NCBI GenBank assembly: GCA_964480945.1
Contig: CAYZRX010000063.1
Location: forward strand, 1 to 23,600
Length of the DNA: 23,600 nt
Direction: 5' to 3'
DNA from: VGWB01 sp964480945
Lineage (GTDB): Bacteria > Bacteroidota > Ignavibacteria > UBA10030
The position numbers were made by a program, and so were the translations under genes. Of the stretch, positions 1-9,058 are shown piece after piece. Below the pieces are notes generated by a model. The model was not told the origin of the DNA, ran no database searches, and saw nothing but the letters and a program-made list of their open reading frames with translations. Position 1 is the first letter of the stretch. Each line of letters starts with the position of its first letter.

Positions 1-437
1 CCACCGGGAGCGAGCCCTTTGTACTGATCGATGAGGTGAGTCGAGATGGCGGGGGAGAGATACTTTTCACCACGGCCGACCGCCCGAAGCGCTACTTCAA
101 GCTCGGATGTAGCAGCATCTTTGATCAAGTAGCCCACGACGCCAATCCGAAGGGCTTTGGCAACATACTCATCCGTCGAGTGCATGCTGAGAATGATGAC
201 CTTGCATTGAGGATGACTCTTGATGATTCGCTCGGCCGCTTCAAGACCGTTCAGGCCGCTCATGGCGATGTCCATGAGCACAACGTCCGGCTGGTGCTTC
301 TCGACGAGCTCGATCGCTTCACGCCCATTGGCGGCTTCAGAGACGACGTCGACCCCGGCGATGTCTTTCAAGAGGGATCGCATACCCGCGCGCACCAGCG
401 TATGATCGTCTGCGAGAAGGACTCGAATGTTTGGCAT
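1..437 (-). CDS. NarL/FixJ-type response regulator, receiver domain (3' end outside window)
   Basis: This is the output partner of the kinase encoded just upstream. My own translation from the ATG at 437 reads MPNIRVLLADDHTLVRAGMR and stays open to the window edge (145 codons). It is a CheY-like receiver domain: acidic pair D10-D11, phospho-acceptor D56 in VVLMDIAMSGLNG, S84 in IILSMHS and K106 in GYLIKDA. The sequence after K106 (SELEVALRAVGRGEKYLSP) is typical of NarL/FixJ regulators, which end in a LuxR-type helix-turn-helix; that part is not in the window. The start is supported by an AGGAGGGG ribosome site about 5 bases upstream. It begins 20 bases after the kinase stop, so the two are almost certainly co-transcribed. 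Target genes cannot be told from the sequence. Confidence 0.93.
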   Translation of the reverse strand, partial: MPNIRVLLADDHTLVRAGMRSLLKDIAGVDVVSEAANGREAIELVEKHQPDVVLMDIAMSGLNGLEAAERIIKSHPQCKVIILSMHSTDEYVAKALRIGVVGYLIKDAATSELEVALRAVGRGEKYLSPAISTHLIDQYKGLAPG

Positions 438-457
438 CGTTGCCCCTCCTACCAATG

Positions 458-2393
458 TCAGTGCTCTCGTTTTTCAGCAAGCCGCAACGGCAGTCGGACC
501 GTCACGATCGTGCCCCGTTTATCCGCAGAATTGATTTCGAGCTTGCCATCCAGAAGAGCGACACGCTCCTGCATGCCAAGAATGCCAAACGACTTCCCGT
601 GTGTGGCGTCAGCGAGGGCACTATCGACGTCGAAGCCGACACCGTCGTCACGAATGGTCAGAAGTAACTCAGGCTGACATATCCTCACCTCGATCTCAAC
701 GTTGTTTGCCTGGGCATGCCGGCTGATGTTTGTGAGAGCTTCTTGCGCAATTCGGAAGCAGGTTGTCTCGAGATCCGGGTCGAATCGCTCGGGAAGATCC
801 TCTGCAATGAGGCGCGCCTGAAAGCCGACACGTTCCGCCTGACGTTCCAGCTGCCAACGCAGAGCAGCCACAAGACCCAGGTCATCCAGCATCGATGGGC
901 GAAGATCGAGCGAGAGGTTTCGCACCTGGTGCAAGCACCGATCGAGCATCGCGATGTTATCGTCGAGGCGAACGGCCAGGTCATCGGACACAGGATTACG
1001 CCGGATAACTTGAAGGTCTATTTTCGCTGCCGTAAGGATCTGGCCGATCTCATCGTGCAGCTCCCGGGCCAGCCAGCGGCGCTCGTTCTCCTGCACTTCC
1101 AGAAGACGACGAGAGAGGCGCTGGAGCCGAGACTGTGCCGCCCGTAGAGCGACTTCGGATTTCTTTGGCTCTGTAATGTCCCGTATTATTCCTGAGAGCA
1201 GATCGTCGCTAAGCGTTGCGCTCGTCAGAACCGTCTTCACCGCGCCATTCTTTGTCAACACTTCGGACTCGAACGCGGTGACTCTTCCGCTCTCCTTTAG
1301 CAGAGTGATGAAGCGCTTTCGATCCCGCGGGTCCCGATAGAGCCCCTGCGCCTTTCCCCTGGCAAACTCCCCAAAATTAGCATACTCGAACATCCGAATC
1401 AACGCGTCGTTGGCAAAGAGGATGTCCCCGCTGATGGTGGACTGATAGACCCCGACCAGNNNNNNNNNNNNNNNNNNNNNNNNNNNNNNNNNNNNNNNNN
1501 NNNNNNNNNNNNNNNNNNNNNNNNNNNNNNNNNNNNNNNNNNNNNNNNNNNNNNNNNNNCACCACGCCTTTGTCTGCCACTGGAAAGGGCGCCGCGCTGA
1601 CGCTGGTCCAAATGGTCTTGGCGCTTTCGGTGATCACACCGATTTCGACATCGCGAACGGGTTGCTGTTCCTGAAAAGCCCGTACACTCGCATATTCCTC
1701 CGGCGGCATTGGCGTCCCATCGGGGCGAATGTATCTCCGGTTTTGATACTCGCCCCGCAGTAAACCATCGCTCGAAATGTCCAATATCTTCTCGAGCGCC
1801 GGGTTAGCGTAAATCATCTTCCGGTTCTGATCTAAGAGAGAGACACCAATCGGCAATTGCTCGAACAGAACTCTGAGTTTTTCTTCGCTCTCCCGCAGTC
1901 CTTCCTCCGCTCGCTTTCGCTCGGTGATGTCTTCGACGATCGCCAGGGCGTAAATCGGTTTCCCATCACGCCCTTTGATGAGGGAGGTCGACAGATTTCC
2001 CCAGCGAATATTACCATTCTTCGCGATGTAACGCTTTTCAGTCCGGTAGTGGGGAATCTTGCCCTGCCACATGTTCTCCACGTTCTCTCTGTCAGCGTGA
2101 CGATGGTCTGGATGCGTGAGGTCGAGGAAGGTCCTTCTGCTCATTTCCTCTGCCGTGTATCCAAGCATCTGACAAAACGCGGGATTCGCGCTGAAGAATC
2201 GCAAATCGCGGCTCGTCAACACCATGCCAATGGGACCCTCCTCAAAGACTTTGCGGAAACGCTCTTCACTCTCGCGCAGCGCCTCTTCCGCTGGCTTGCG
2301 CTCTTGCTCGACGCTTTCAAACTTCCTGATCTTTCTGCGAAGAGACCTGAGTTCGCGGATCAATTCAGACTTGGTCTTGAGGTTGTCATTCAT
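458..2393 (-). CDS. multi-PAS sensor histidine kinase, NarX/UhpB/DegS type (HisKA_3), interrupted by an assembly gap
   Basis: Probably a soluble sensor kinase; I see no membrane segment. The N-terminal half (2393 down to 1560) has a short coiled coil, then PAS 1 (about residues 45-160, ending AIVEDITERKRAEE) and PAS 2 (about 168-280). A run of 100 N follows. After it, in another apparent frame, a third PAS continues (VGVYQSTISGDILFANDALI), ending GIIRDITEPKKSE. Then comes a HisKA_3 dimerisation domain with the phospho-acceptor in ENERRWLARELHDEIGQ, and an ATPase domain with N-box QEALTNISRHAQ, G1 box DDGVGFD and G2-like GKSFGILGMQER. The two halves fit one gene if the true gap is a multiple of three. 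The ATG at 2393 has a GAGGGG site 6 bases upstream. The ligand is unknown. Confidence 0.93.
1460..1559. other. assembly gap (100 N) inside the sensor kinase gene
   Basis: Exactly 100 N, the usual placeholder for a scaffold gap of unknown size. It removes the end of the second PAS domain and the linker to the third. The reading frame before and after the gap differs by one base over 100, so an intact gene requires a true gap length divisible by three. Confidence 0.97.
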
Positions 2394-2436
2394 GTTTACC
2401 CCTCACACATAGAGTAGGTCCGCGCACGTTGCAAGC

Positions 2437-2448
2437 CAGCGTACGCTG
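2437..2448. promoter_or_regulatory. perfect 12-bp palindrome upstream of the sensor kinase gene
   Basis: CAGCGTACGCTG is its own reverse complement and lies 44 bases before the kinase start codon, where a dimeric regulator could bind. There is no second copy nearby and no clear promoter hexamers flank it, so a role as an operator is only a possibility. Confidence 0.3.
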
Positions 2449-2754
2449 CCCTCAACCACCATCAAATCAAGCGAAAGAGATTCCGTCGCGATGAAGGAAA
2501 TCGAGATGCTGGCCACGGGGAACTAGATTGATGGCAAGGAAGATATACGTCCAGCCGAGGGAGGATGAGACTTTACGGTGTTCGCCCAAGGCGGACACGC
2601 ATACGCTCGCGAGAGTCGAAAGGACCATGCCTGAAACCCCTCCAACAACATCGACGTCACGTCACAGGCTTAGTGCTTCAGTAGGCTAAGCAAAATTACT
2701 GATTCCTACGAAGAATCGCAACAGACGGTCGCGTCCTGCCTTGTGGCGGGCCTG

Positions 2755-2974
2755 TCCGGTGAGCTGTTTGGCGGACGTCCTGACCGGAACAGTGGATGTG
2801 TCAGGAGGTCGGCCGAGAGATGAAGCATGGCGGGCCCCGACGACGTCGGGGCGGGCAAGTCCACTCCCGAGGTACAAAGTCTGCATTCAGTTCAGGAGCA
2901 CAGCTCCTTCACAACTGGTTTTTCCCATTGTTCCGAGGGAGTTCCGCTCCCGAGGCGCAGGAGGCTCAGGAGCC
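2755..2974. repeat. cluster of five inverted repeats (possible structured RNA or remnant element)
   Basis: Five stem-loops lie in 220 bases: TCCGGT 2755-2760 with ACCGGA 2783-2788; a 9-bp GC-rich stem with a one-base centre at 2834-2852 (GCCCCGACG/CGTCGGGGC); AGGAGC-ACA-GCTCCT at 2894-2908; GGGAG-TTCCG-CTCCC at 2937-2951; and GGCTC-AG-GAGCC at 2963-2974. None is followed by a T-run, so they are not standard intrinsic terminators. They could be folded RNA from the strand that carries the RND remnant, or a degraded palindromic repeat element. I do not recognise a family. Confidence 0.45.
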
Positions 2975-3058
2975 CCCGACAAATAACATCCCGAAACAAG
3001 AGTTCGCGACAGGTCGGCGCAGGGGTGCTCCTTCAGGGATGGAAAGAAGCGAACATGG

Positions 3059-3484
3059 TTATCGCCGCCTGAGCAGCCGGTATACCATCGGCAACCCGAA
3101 CAGAAGCAGGATGCTGGAGAGCGAGAACCCGCCGATAACGGCAATGGCAAGCGACTGCTGCATCTGCCCTCCGGAGCTGATGCCGAGCGCGAGCGGCAAG
3201 AGGGCGAAAACCGCCGCGAGTGTCGTCATCAAGATCGGGCGGGCGCGGACCTGTCCGGCCCTCACGATCGCTTCATCGAGCGACAAGCCCTCCGCCTGGA
3301 AACCCTTGATCGCATGCATGACGAAGATCGCATTCTCGGCAACGATTCCGATGATGAGAATGACTCCAACGAAGCTCGAGATATTGAATGTGACTCCCGC
3401 AAGCGAGAGGGCGCCGAACAGCCCGAGGAGTGAAAGTGCGTTGATGCTGAGAATCGATAGTGGGACGGTGGACTCGCCGAACTC
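3059..3484 (-). pseudogene. C-terminal remnant of a second RND efflux pump
   Basis: About 141 residues align with the last part of the adjacent full-length RND pump (3510-6554). The remnant reads EFGESTVPLSILS at its start and contains TFNISSFVGVILIIGIVAEN and VRARPILMTTLAAVFALLPL; the neighbour has EFESFSIPVALL, TFNISSFVGMIMIVGIVNEN and VRARPILMTTFAGVFALMPL. It covers the last four or so membrane helices. A TAA in the same frame sits directly before the first aligned residue (3485-3487), there is no start signal, and about 870 N-terminal residues are missing. Only 22 bases separate it from the intact gene's stop. The two are clearly diverged, so this is an old paralogue that lost its 5' part, not a recent copy or a single sequencing error. 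Confidence 0.85.
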
Positions 3485-3509
3485 TTAGAGCAGCAATAGT
3501 GGGGCCGCT

Positions 3510-6500
3510 TTATCGCAGCTTGTTCAGAAGAACATACAGCGTCGGCAGCTCGAAGAGCAACAGGAAACTCGATAACAAGAATCCACCAATGACCGCGACC
3601 GCCAACGGCTGCTGCATCTGAGCACCCGCACCAATTCCCAACGCGAGCGGCATCAGGGCAAAGACGCCTGCAAACGTCGTCATGAGAATCGGTCTGGCTC
3701 TGACCTTGGCCGCCCGAACGACGGAATCGATCGTGCGTCCATCCTTGCTGACGTACTCCTGGATCATGTGGACGATGAACACGCCGTTCTCATTGACAAT
3801 TCCTACGATCATGATCATTCCTACAAAGCTGGAGATATTGAAAGTGATACCCGTGATGACCAGTGCCAGGATAACGCCGAGCAACGCCGTGAGGTCCGTC
3901 AAGAGGAGAGCAACAGGAATGGAGAAACTCTCGAACTCGATGATCATGAGGGCAATCACCAGAAGAGAAGCCGCGATGAGAACATAAAGCAGGCTGAGAA
4001 AGGATTCCTGTTGACTCTGATATTGTCCACCGAATGTGTACAGAACCCCTTGTGACAGGACTAACTTTGACTGTAGGACTTGCTTGATATCAGCAATTGT
4101 TCTGCCGAGGTCTCTCCCTGTAATTCTCGCACTGACAGGAACCATCAACTTGAGGTCTTCCCTGTCGACTTCGCTTTGTCCTTTCAACAGATCGACGCTT
4201 GCAATGGCGCTGAGGGGAACATAGAAGCCGTTCGAAGACTTCAGCCTCACGTTCTCGATGTCCTGCAACACACTGTGGTATTTGTCGGGATACCGGACTC
4301 GGACTCCGATCAGCTTCTCACCCTTCAGGACATACGTATCTGCGCTTCCCTGCATGACCGTCTTCAGTTGTGACTGGACATCAGCCATCGTAAGTCCGGC
4401 CCTTGCCGTAAGCACAGGATCGGGGTGGACAACAATCGAGGGGCCGCTGACGACGATGCCGTTGAAGACGTCCACAACTCCCGGAATCGCCTCAATCAGT
4501 TTGGCAATTTGCTTCGCTTTCTGTTCTGCCACTTCTTGATTCGGCCCGAAGACTTTGATGACAATGGGTGCGGGCTCAGTCGTCAAGTCGCCTATAAGAT
4601 CCTGCATCGCCTGCACGAAATCGATACGGAGCGCGGGCTCTGTGGATTCCACTTTTTGCCGAACGTCATCGATGATGTCGAAAACAGAACGGGAACGCTT
4701 ATCCTTGAGCCGGATGAGGAAATCACCTCTGTTGGGCTCGGTAATGAAGAAGCCCATCTGTGTGCCGGTCCTTCGCGAATAGGAATCGACTTCGGGAATT
4801 GACATGAGTATCTTCTCGACATGGGTCAACATTCTGTTCGTCTCATCCAAAGAGGTCCCGGGAGGCGAACTGTAATCAAGAACGAACGATCCTTCATCCA
4901 TTTTGGGCATGAAGTCGCTGCCAATGGTTGAGTACAGGACCAACGTGGTCCCCAGAACCACCAGCGCAAGCACCGGACCGAGATAACTCCTCTTCAACAG
5001 CGCTTTTAGGACGTCGTCGTAGGTTCTTGAGATCACGTGTTTGGATTGTTCTTCCCTTGCGATTTCCAACACCACGTCCTTTTGTCTGATGAATGACTCA
5101 GCGACCAGCGGAACAAAGGTCAGCGAATAAATCATAGAAACACCGAGCGACACGGCCATCGTGACGGCCAACGGCTTGAAGAAGGCACCTGTCACACCGT
5201 AGAGAAAGGCGAAGGGGACGAACACGATCATCGAGCTCAGACTTGAGCCGAAGATCGCCGGCAGGATTTCTCTCATCGATTCACCAATCGCTCGTCGGAT
5301 ATTTTCTTTTTCATATCGCATGTTCCGAAATATGTTCTCAATCATCACGACGATGTCATCGATAACGAGTCCGACTGCTGCGGCAATGCCGCCCAGCGTC
5401 ATTATGTTGAGTGCGTAACCTATGACATAAAGAAGCAGGACCGTTGTTGCGAACACTGCCGGAACTGTGATCACTGCAACCGCGCCGATGCGAACACTTC
5501 GCAGGAAGACAAATATCACGACCACGGCGAGGAAGAGCCCGACAAGAATCGAATCCCTGGCGCTTCCTACGGAACTGCTGATGAAGTCACCCTGATCGTA
5601 AAAATACTTGATGCGAACGCCTGCGGGGATGACCTGTTTCAGATTGTCCAGTTCTGTTCGGACTTGCTGGCCGATTGCAACCGTGTTTCCTCCCGGCTGT
5701 CGGATCACATTGACGAGCACCGCTTGTTTTCCATCGGCGGTAACGCGGATGTACTCGATTTTCTCAGAGGGCTGAACGGTCGCGACATCATTTACCGTGA
5801 TCGGTGTGCCATTCTTGAAATCCACGACCGTCTTTCTGATTTCATCAAGCCCCGCATAGAGGCCATCAACCAACGTGAGATAGATTTGGTAATTCCGCTC
5901 CACCAATCCGGTTGCTGAAACGAAATTCGTCCTAGCGACCGCCGATGAGACATCATCCACACTGAGTCCATAGCTCTGAAGTTTCTGCGGATCGACCGTC
6001 ACGAGGAATTCGCGCTGTTTTCCGCCGACGACGACAACCTCTGCAATCCCGCTAATCCTTACCAATGCCGGCCGGATGGTATAGTATGCGAGATCGCGTA
6101 ACTGAACCAAATCGAGCGAATCAGACGTCAGACTGAATCCCTCAATGGGGAAGACCGTTGCGTTCATTCTCTCGATGTCGATGGATACAGCCGGCGGGAG
6201 CTGATTCCGGATACTCGAGACTTTTCCCTGCATGAGTTGCAGCGCCTGAATGATGTCGGTGCCCCAGGCGAAGTTTACCGAGATTTCTGAAGATCCCCGA
6301 CTCGTCGCAGATTGCACACGGACAACTCCGGGAATTGCGCGGGCGGCCTCTTCCAACGGCCGCGTCACTTCAATCATCATTCGATCTGCCGGCTCTTCCC
6401 CATTATCCGCGAGCATGACAATGCGGGGGAAATCGATGTTCGGAAAGAGTGAAATCGGCATCTGAAAGAGCGATACGATCCCGCCGATGCTCAAGACAGC

Positions 6501-6554
6501 GACCAGGAAGAAAACAGCCTTTCTGTGCGAACTGAGTATTTCGAAGAATTTCAT
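3510..6554 (-). CDS. RND-family efflux transporter, inner-membrane pump subunit
   Basis: A proton-driven inner-membrane pump that would export substrates through the adaptor and TolC-like channel encoded just upstream. The 1014 residues fit RND pumps. TM1 lies near residues 12-30, followed by the typical FPNIDFPR segment (37-44) and a porter domain. TM helices 2-6 span about 332-485 and include the TM4 motif GLVIDDIVVMIEN (395-407) with the D399-D400 pair used in proton relay. TM7 is near 526-543, followed by PKMDEGSF (550-557), a second porter domain and four to five C-terminal helices with NISSFVG and RARPILMTT. The two adjacent TM4 aspartates resemble hydrophobe/drug (HAE) pumps more than heavy-metal (CusA/CzcA) pumps; substrate is otherwise unknown. 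It starts 15 bases after the adaptor stop, in one operon. Confidence 0.95.
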   Translation of the reverse strand: MKFFEILSSHRKAVFFLVAVLSIGGIVSLFQMPISLFPNIDFPRIVMLADNGEEPADRMMIEVTRPLEEAARAIPGVVRVQSATSRGSSEISVNFAWGTDIIQALQLMQGKVSSIRNQLPPAVSIDIERMNATVFPIEGFSLTSDSLDLVQLRDLAYYTIRPALVRISGIAEVVVVGGKQREFLVTVDPQKLQSYGLSVDDVSSAVARTNFVSATGLVERNYQIYLTLVDGLYAGLDEIRKTVVDFKNGTPITVNDVATVQPSEKIEYIRVTADGKQAVLVNVIRQPGGNTVAIGQQVRTELDNLKQVIPAGVRIKYFYDQGDFISSSVGSARDSILVGLFLAVVVIFVFLRSVRIGAVAVITVPAVFATTVLLLYVIGYALNIMTLGGIAAAVGLVIDDIVVMIENIFRNMRYEKENIRRAIGESMREILPAIFGSSLSSMIVFVPFAFLYGVTGAFFKPLAVTMAVSLGVSMIYSLTFVPLVAESFIRQKDVVLEIAREEQSKHVISRTYDDVLKALLKRSYLGPVLALVVLGTTLVLYSTIGSDFMPKMDEGSFVLDYSSPPGTSLDETNRMLTHVEKILMSIPEVDSYSRRTGTQMGFFITEPNRGDFLIRLKDKRSRSVFDIIDDVRQKVESTEPALRIDFVQAMQDLIGDLTTEPAPIVIKVFGPNQEVAEQKAKQIAKLIEAIPGVVDVFNGIVVSGPSIVVHPDPVLTARAGLTMADVQSQLKTVMQGSADTYVLKGEKLIGVRVRYPDKYHSVLQDIENVRLKSSNGFYVPLSAIASVDLLKGQSEVDREDLKLMVPVSARITGRDLGRTIADIKQVLQSKLVLSQGVLYTFGGQYQSQQESFLSLLYVLIAASLLVIALMIIEFESFSIPVALLLTDLTALLGVILALVITGITFNISSFVGMIMIVGIVNENGVFIVHMIQEYVSKDGRTIDSVVRAAKVRARPILMTTFAGVFALMPLALGIGAGAQMQQPLAVAVIGGFLLSSFLLLFELPTLYVLLNKLR

Positions 6555-6569
6555 CTGTTCGGCGAATCT

Positions 6570-7553
6570 CTATTTTTGTGAAACAGTGACTTGTGTGGAA
6601 TCCGGAAGGCCGTATCCCCCCACGGTAGCAACAATATCTCCAGGTTTGAGTCCCGAAGTAATTTCATAGGAGGATGAATCCTCCAGGCCTATGGTCACCC
6701 GCGTCACGAGCGCGAGCGAATCGCCCTGGATGCGCCAGACAAAGTACTGATTCAGCTCATCATCGTGGAATATGGCAAGTTTAGGCACGAGCACAACAGA
6801 ATTGTGTTGACCGACTTTAATCTGCACGTTTGCAAATGTCCCTGAGGTCACAAGTGCTGGAATCGAGTTCAGGCTGATTCTCACCTGGACACTTTGGCTG
6901 TTGGGATCCGTCGCGGGATTGACAGCCTGGACGCTTCCGCGCAACGGTGGAATATCCATCGCCGGAATTGTCACAACAGCAGGAAGACCTTTCCTAATCT
7001 CTGAAACATCGTTGAGGGGGATGTTTGCAAGAAAGTACTTCGTGTCCGGGTCGACCATTTCGACCAAATCGCTTCCCTGGCTGACAAGCTCCCCTTCGGT
7101 AACAAACCTGTGTATGATGGCGCCGGGAAATGGTGCGGTGATATTTGCTCTGGCCGCCGTGCTTTCGGCCAGCCGGAGCGCGCGCTCGGCCTGATTCTGG
7201 TCGGCTTCTGTGGTTGCTTGATTCAGCAGTTGTTCAGCCCCGGCAATAGCCGCGTTTGATTCCTGCGAAAGGATCGTTACTAATACCTGCCCCTTTTTTA
7301 CTGCGTCTCCTTCGAGCACGAGGACTCTCTCGACTTTCCCATTGATGGTTGACCTAATACGTTCGTCTCGAAGAACCTGGAAGGAGCCGGTCGAACTCAC
7401 CACGTCGTCTATGGAGCCAAGAACTGCGGGAGCGACTTCAACGGTCGCACGAGGTTTGATATCAGCCTCGCTATCGCCGTTCTTCGAACTGCAGCCGAAG
7501 AAAACCACTGTGCAGAGAAGCGGGATCAAAAAGGAGAGAGTCTTGTTTGTCAT
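6570..7553 (-). CDS. RND efflux periplasmic adaptor (membrane fusion protein), lipoprotein
   Basis: Links the RND pump to the outer-membrane channel. The N-terminus MTNKTLSFLIPLLCTVVFFGCSSKNG is a lipoprotein signal with a lipobox ending FFGC (C21). The barrel-sandwich (lipoyl-like) half is near residues 50-95 (INGKVERVLVLEGDAVKKGQ), followed by a short alpha-hairpin (about 95-135), the second lipoyl half (ANITAPFPGAIIHRFVTEGE), a beta-barrel domain and a membrane-proximal domain ending EITSGLKPGDIVATVGGYGL. At 327 residues it is on the short side, mainly because the hairpin is short. Its ATG overlaps the stop of the TolC-like gene in ATGA (7550-7553), indicating translational coupling. Confidence 0.94.
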   Translation of the reverse strand: MTNKTLSFLIPLLCTVVFFGCSSKNGDSEADIKPRATVEVAPAVLGSIDDVVSSTGSFQVLRDERIRSTINGKVERVLVLEGDAVKKGQVLVTILSQESNAAIAGAEQLLNQATTEADQNQAERALRLAESTAARANITAPFPGAIIHRFVTEGELVSQGSDLVEMVDPDTKYFLANIPLNDVSEIRKGLPAVVTIPAMDIPPLRGSVQAVNPATDPNSQSVQVRISLNSIPALVTSGTFANVQIKVGQHNSVVLVPKLAIFHDDELNQYFVWRIQGDSLALVTRVTIGLEDSSSYEITSGLKPGDIVATVGGYGLPDSTQVTVSQK

Positions 7554-8833
7554 TCTTGTGCAGCTCCGGAATAGTTTAACCTCTTCAGTTTGAAAACACT
7601 CATAGCCAATTGCGATCGTGCCTCTTCGATGGCAAGTTTGATCTGGTTGACCATTTGAATCGCATCAAGGACCTCGAGGCTCTGGCCGCTCCCACCCGCA
7701 TACCGTGCCTCTGATAAGAGAAGATTTTGTTCAGCGACCAGGAGGTTGTCTCGCAGCGCAGCAATCTCGGCCTTTGCCCGTTCAACGTCGTTCCTCGTGA
7801 TGCGGAAGTCGTGCGCAAGAGAGGTGCGTGCATAGTCATTCTGAAGCGAGATGCTGTTGGCGCCTGCCTTGGCGGCATTGTAGCTATCTTCGAGTGAACC
7901 GAACGTGAAAAACGGCAGAGATAACGATAGACCCACGGAGGCACCGAAGACGTTGGTGAAACCTTGCTGGAGATTTGGCAGGGAGGTCAATGCGCCGGCG
8001 TCGGCTCCGAGAGAAATCGTGGGTCGCATTCTAGATCCTGCGATTTGTGCGTCCAGTTCAGCCTGTTTCAGAAGCAGTTGCTGGAAAGCCAGATCGATGT
8101 TGCGGTCTGCGTAAAACGTCGTATCGAATGGCGTCGAAACAACTGTTGAGTCAACATCCGTGACATCGGCAGAAGGCAACCCCGAAGCTTGAGCAAGAGC
8201 AAGCAGGGAGTTTGCGAACGCGACTTTCCGTGCATTGATATCGATTGCCGCATTGTTGAGATCCACTGTTGTTTTCACGACATCAGTCTGGCTTCCCTGG
8301 CCGGATGCGTGGAGCTGTTTCACAAGCTGGAGATAGTCTTTTAGCTGAGCATAGCCTAGTTCAGCAACATTCAACTCCCGCTTTTCCTTGACGGCAGCGG
8401 CGTAAGCGGTCGATACGGAATAAACGATGTCTGCCTTGGTACGATTGATATTCAACGAACCCTGTTCGACTCCGACTCCCCCTTTTTGAATTTCATAAGA
8501 CCTGGCTCCACCATCATACAGGGTGTACAAACCGACAATGCGAGCGCCGACCTCGCCGCCGTTCGTCACAGCCTGATCGTACCCTGGCGCAACGATGAAA
8601 TGAGAGGCAATTCCAATTTGCGGGAGATAGCTTTTTCTCACCGACTCGCTGCTGTAGACGGCAGAGGCTTTGCCCTGTTCCGCCGCTCTGAGGAGGGGAT
8701 TCTTCTGAAGCGCGACATTCAGGTAGTCTGTCAGCGAGACCAATTTCGTCTGTGCGCGCAACCGTGTTCCGGTGACGAACACAGATAGCAAGAACAGACA
8801 CGCGAGAATACTCTTAGACTTCATAGTAATCAT
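7550..8833 (-). CDS. TolC-family outer membrane efflux channel
   Basis: Outer-membrane exit duct of the tripartite pump; first gene of the TolC-adaptor-RND operon. The 427 residues begin with a Sec-type signal peptide (hydrophobic core ILACLFLLSVFVTGT, likely cleaved after LRAQ). The rest shows the TolC pattern of two long helical repeats: LTDYLNVALQKNPLLRAAEQ starts the first, and the second half contains SLSLPFFTFGSLEDSYNAAK and the closing helix LSEARYAGGSGQSLEVLDAI. Two starts are possible: ATG 8833 (GGAG only 3 bases upstream, directly after the TGA of a 39-codon upstream ORF) or ATG 8824 (GGAG 12 bases upstream). Both leave the signal peptide intact. I chose 8833 but would not exclude 8824. 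Confidence 0.93.
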   Translation of the reverse strand: MITMKSKSILACLFLLSVFVTGTRLRAQTKLVSLTDYLNVALQKNPLLRAAEQGKASAVYSSESVRKSYLPQIGIASHFIVAPGYDQAVTNGGEVGARIVGLYTLYDGGARSYEIQKGGVGVEQGSLNINRTKADIVYSVSTAYAAAVKEKRELNVAELGYAQLKDYLQLVKQLHASGQGSQTDVVKTTVDLNNAAIDINARKVAFANSLLALAQASGLPSADVTDVDSTVVSTPFDTTFYADRNIDLAFQQLLLKQAELDAQIAGSRMRPTISLGADAGALTSLPNLQQGFTNVFGASVGLSLSLPFFTFGSLEDSYNAAKAGANSISLQNDYARTSLAHDFRITRNDVERAKAEIAALRDNLLVAEQNLLLSEARYAGGSGQSLEVLDAIQMVNQIKLAIEEARSQLAMSVFKLKRLNYSGAAQE

Positions 8834-8953
8834 TCACTCCGGATGCGAAAAGTTCGTCATAAGTGCCACCCCATACACCGGCAACGATGAAGGGGGAGGA
8901 GGCGCGCAACAAACTGCATCAGCCAACAACAGGGTGACACGAATTCGTTTCAT
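8834..8953 (-). CDS. possible 39-residue leader peptide upstream of the efflux operon
   Basis: A short open frame encoding MKRIRVTLLLADAVCCAPPPP followed by SSLPVYGVALMTNFSHPE. GAGGG lies 10 bases before its ATG and AAGGA touches the ATG. Its TGA is immediately followed by the first possible ATG of the TolC-like gene, so ribosomes finishing it could restart there. The four consecutive prolines are the kind of run at which ribosomes stall when EF-P is limiting. It has no recognisable domain; the start looks like a stub of a signal peptide. It may be a regulatory leader, a decayed gene or chance. Confidence 0.35.
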   Translation of the reverse strand: MKRIRVTLLLADAVCCAPPPPSSLPVYGVALMTNFSHPE

Positions 8954-8990
8954 TCCTTGACTTCCCTCTTTTGTTCCACTTCAACCTAAC

Positions 8991-9024
8991 AAAAAAATGG
9001 GGAATCTGAAACACCGATTCCCCA
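8991..9024 (-). terminator. intrinsic terminator of the PepSY-like gene
   Basis: Read on the minus strand, a 9-bp perfect stem (GGGGAATC with GATTCCCC plus one closing A-T pair) with a 9-base loop is followed by seven T (complement of 8991-8997). It lies 35 bases after the stop of the PepSY-like gene and separates it from the efflux operon. Confidence 0.88.
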
Positions 9025-9058
9025 CTCCCATTCAGCTCGTCTATCACTTCAAGCCCTG

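Larger units (their letters stand above)
2394..3058. other. gene-free stretch between the RND remnant and the sensor kinase
   Basis: I see no convincing gene in these 665 bases; the open frames are short, lack recognisable motifs and have no good start signals. It does hold a dense set of inverted repeats, listed separately (2755-2974), and a perfect 12-bp palindrome at 2437-2448. A 6-bp inverted repeat GCTTAG/CTAAGC lies around 2668-2691 and GATTC/GAATC at 2701-2717, neither followed by a T-run on either strand. The left part must contain the promoter and leader of the sensor-kinase gene, but I cannot pick a convincing -35/-10 pair. Confidence 0.6.

Noticed and set aside
1377..1459. End of the sensor-kinase frame as translated straight through the gap
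   Set aside because: The residues after the gap (GRGLSVHHQRGHPLC...) are not PAS-like, while another frame gives a good PAS sequence that joins the kinase domain.
3510..6554. Heavy-metal (CusA/CzcA) assignment of the RND pump
   Set aside because: The TM4 region reads GLVIDDIVVMIEN with two adjacent aspartates, closer to HAE-type pumps; no metal-binding motif or metal-related neighbour is visible.
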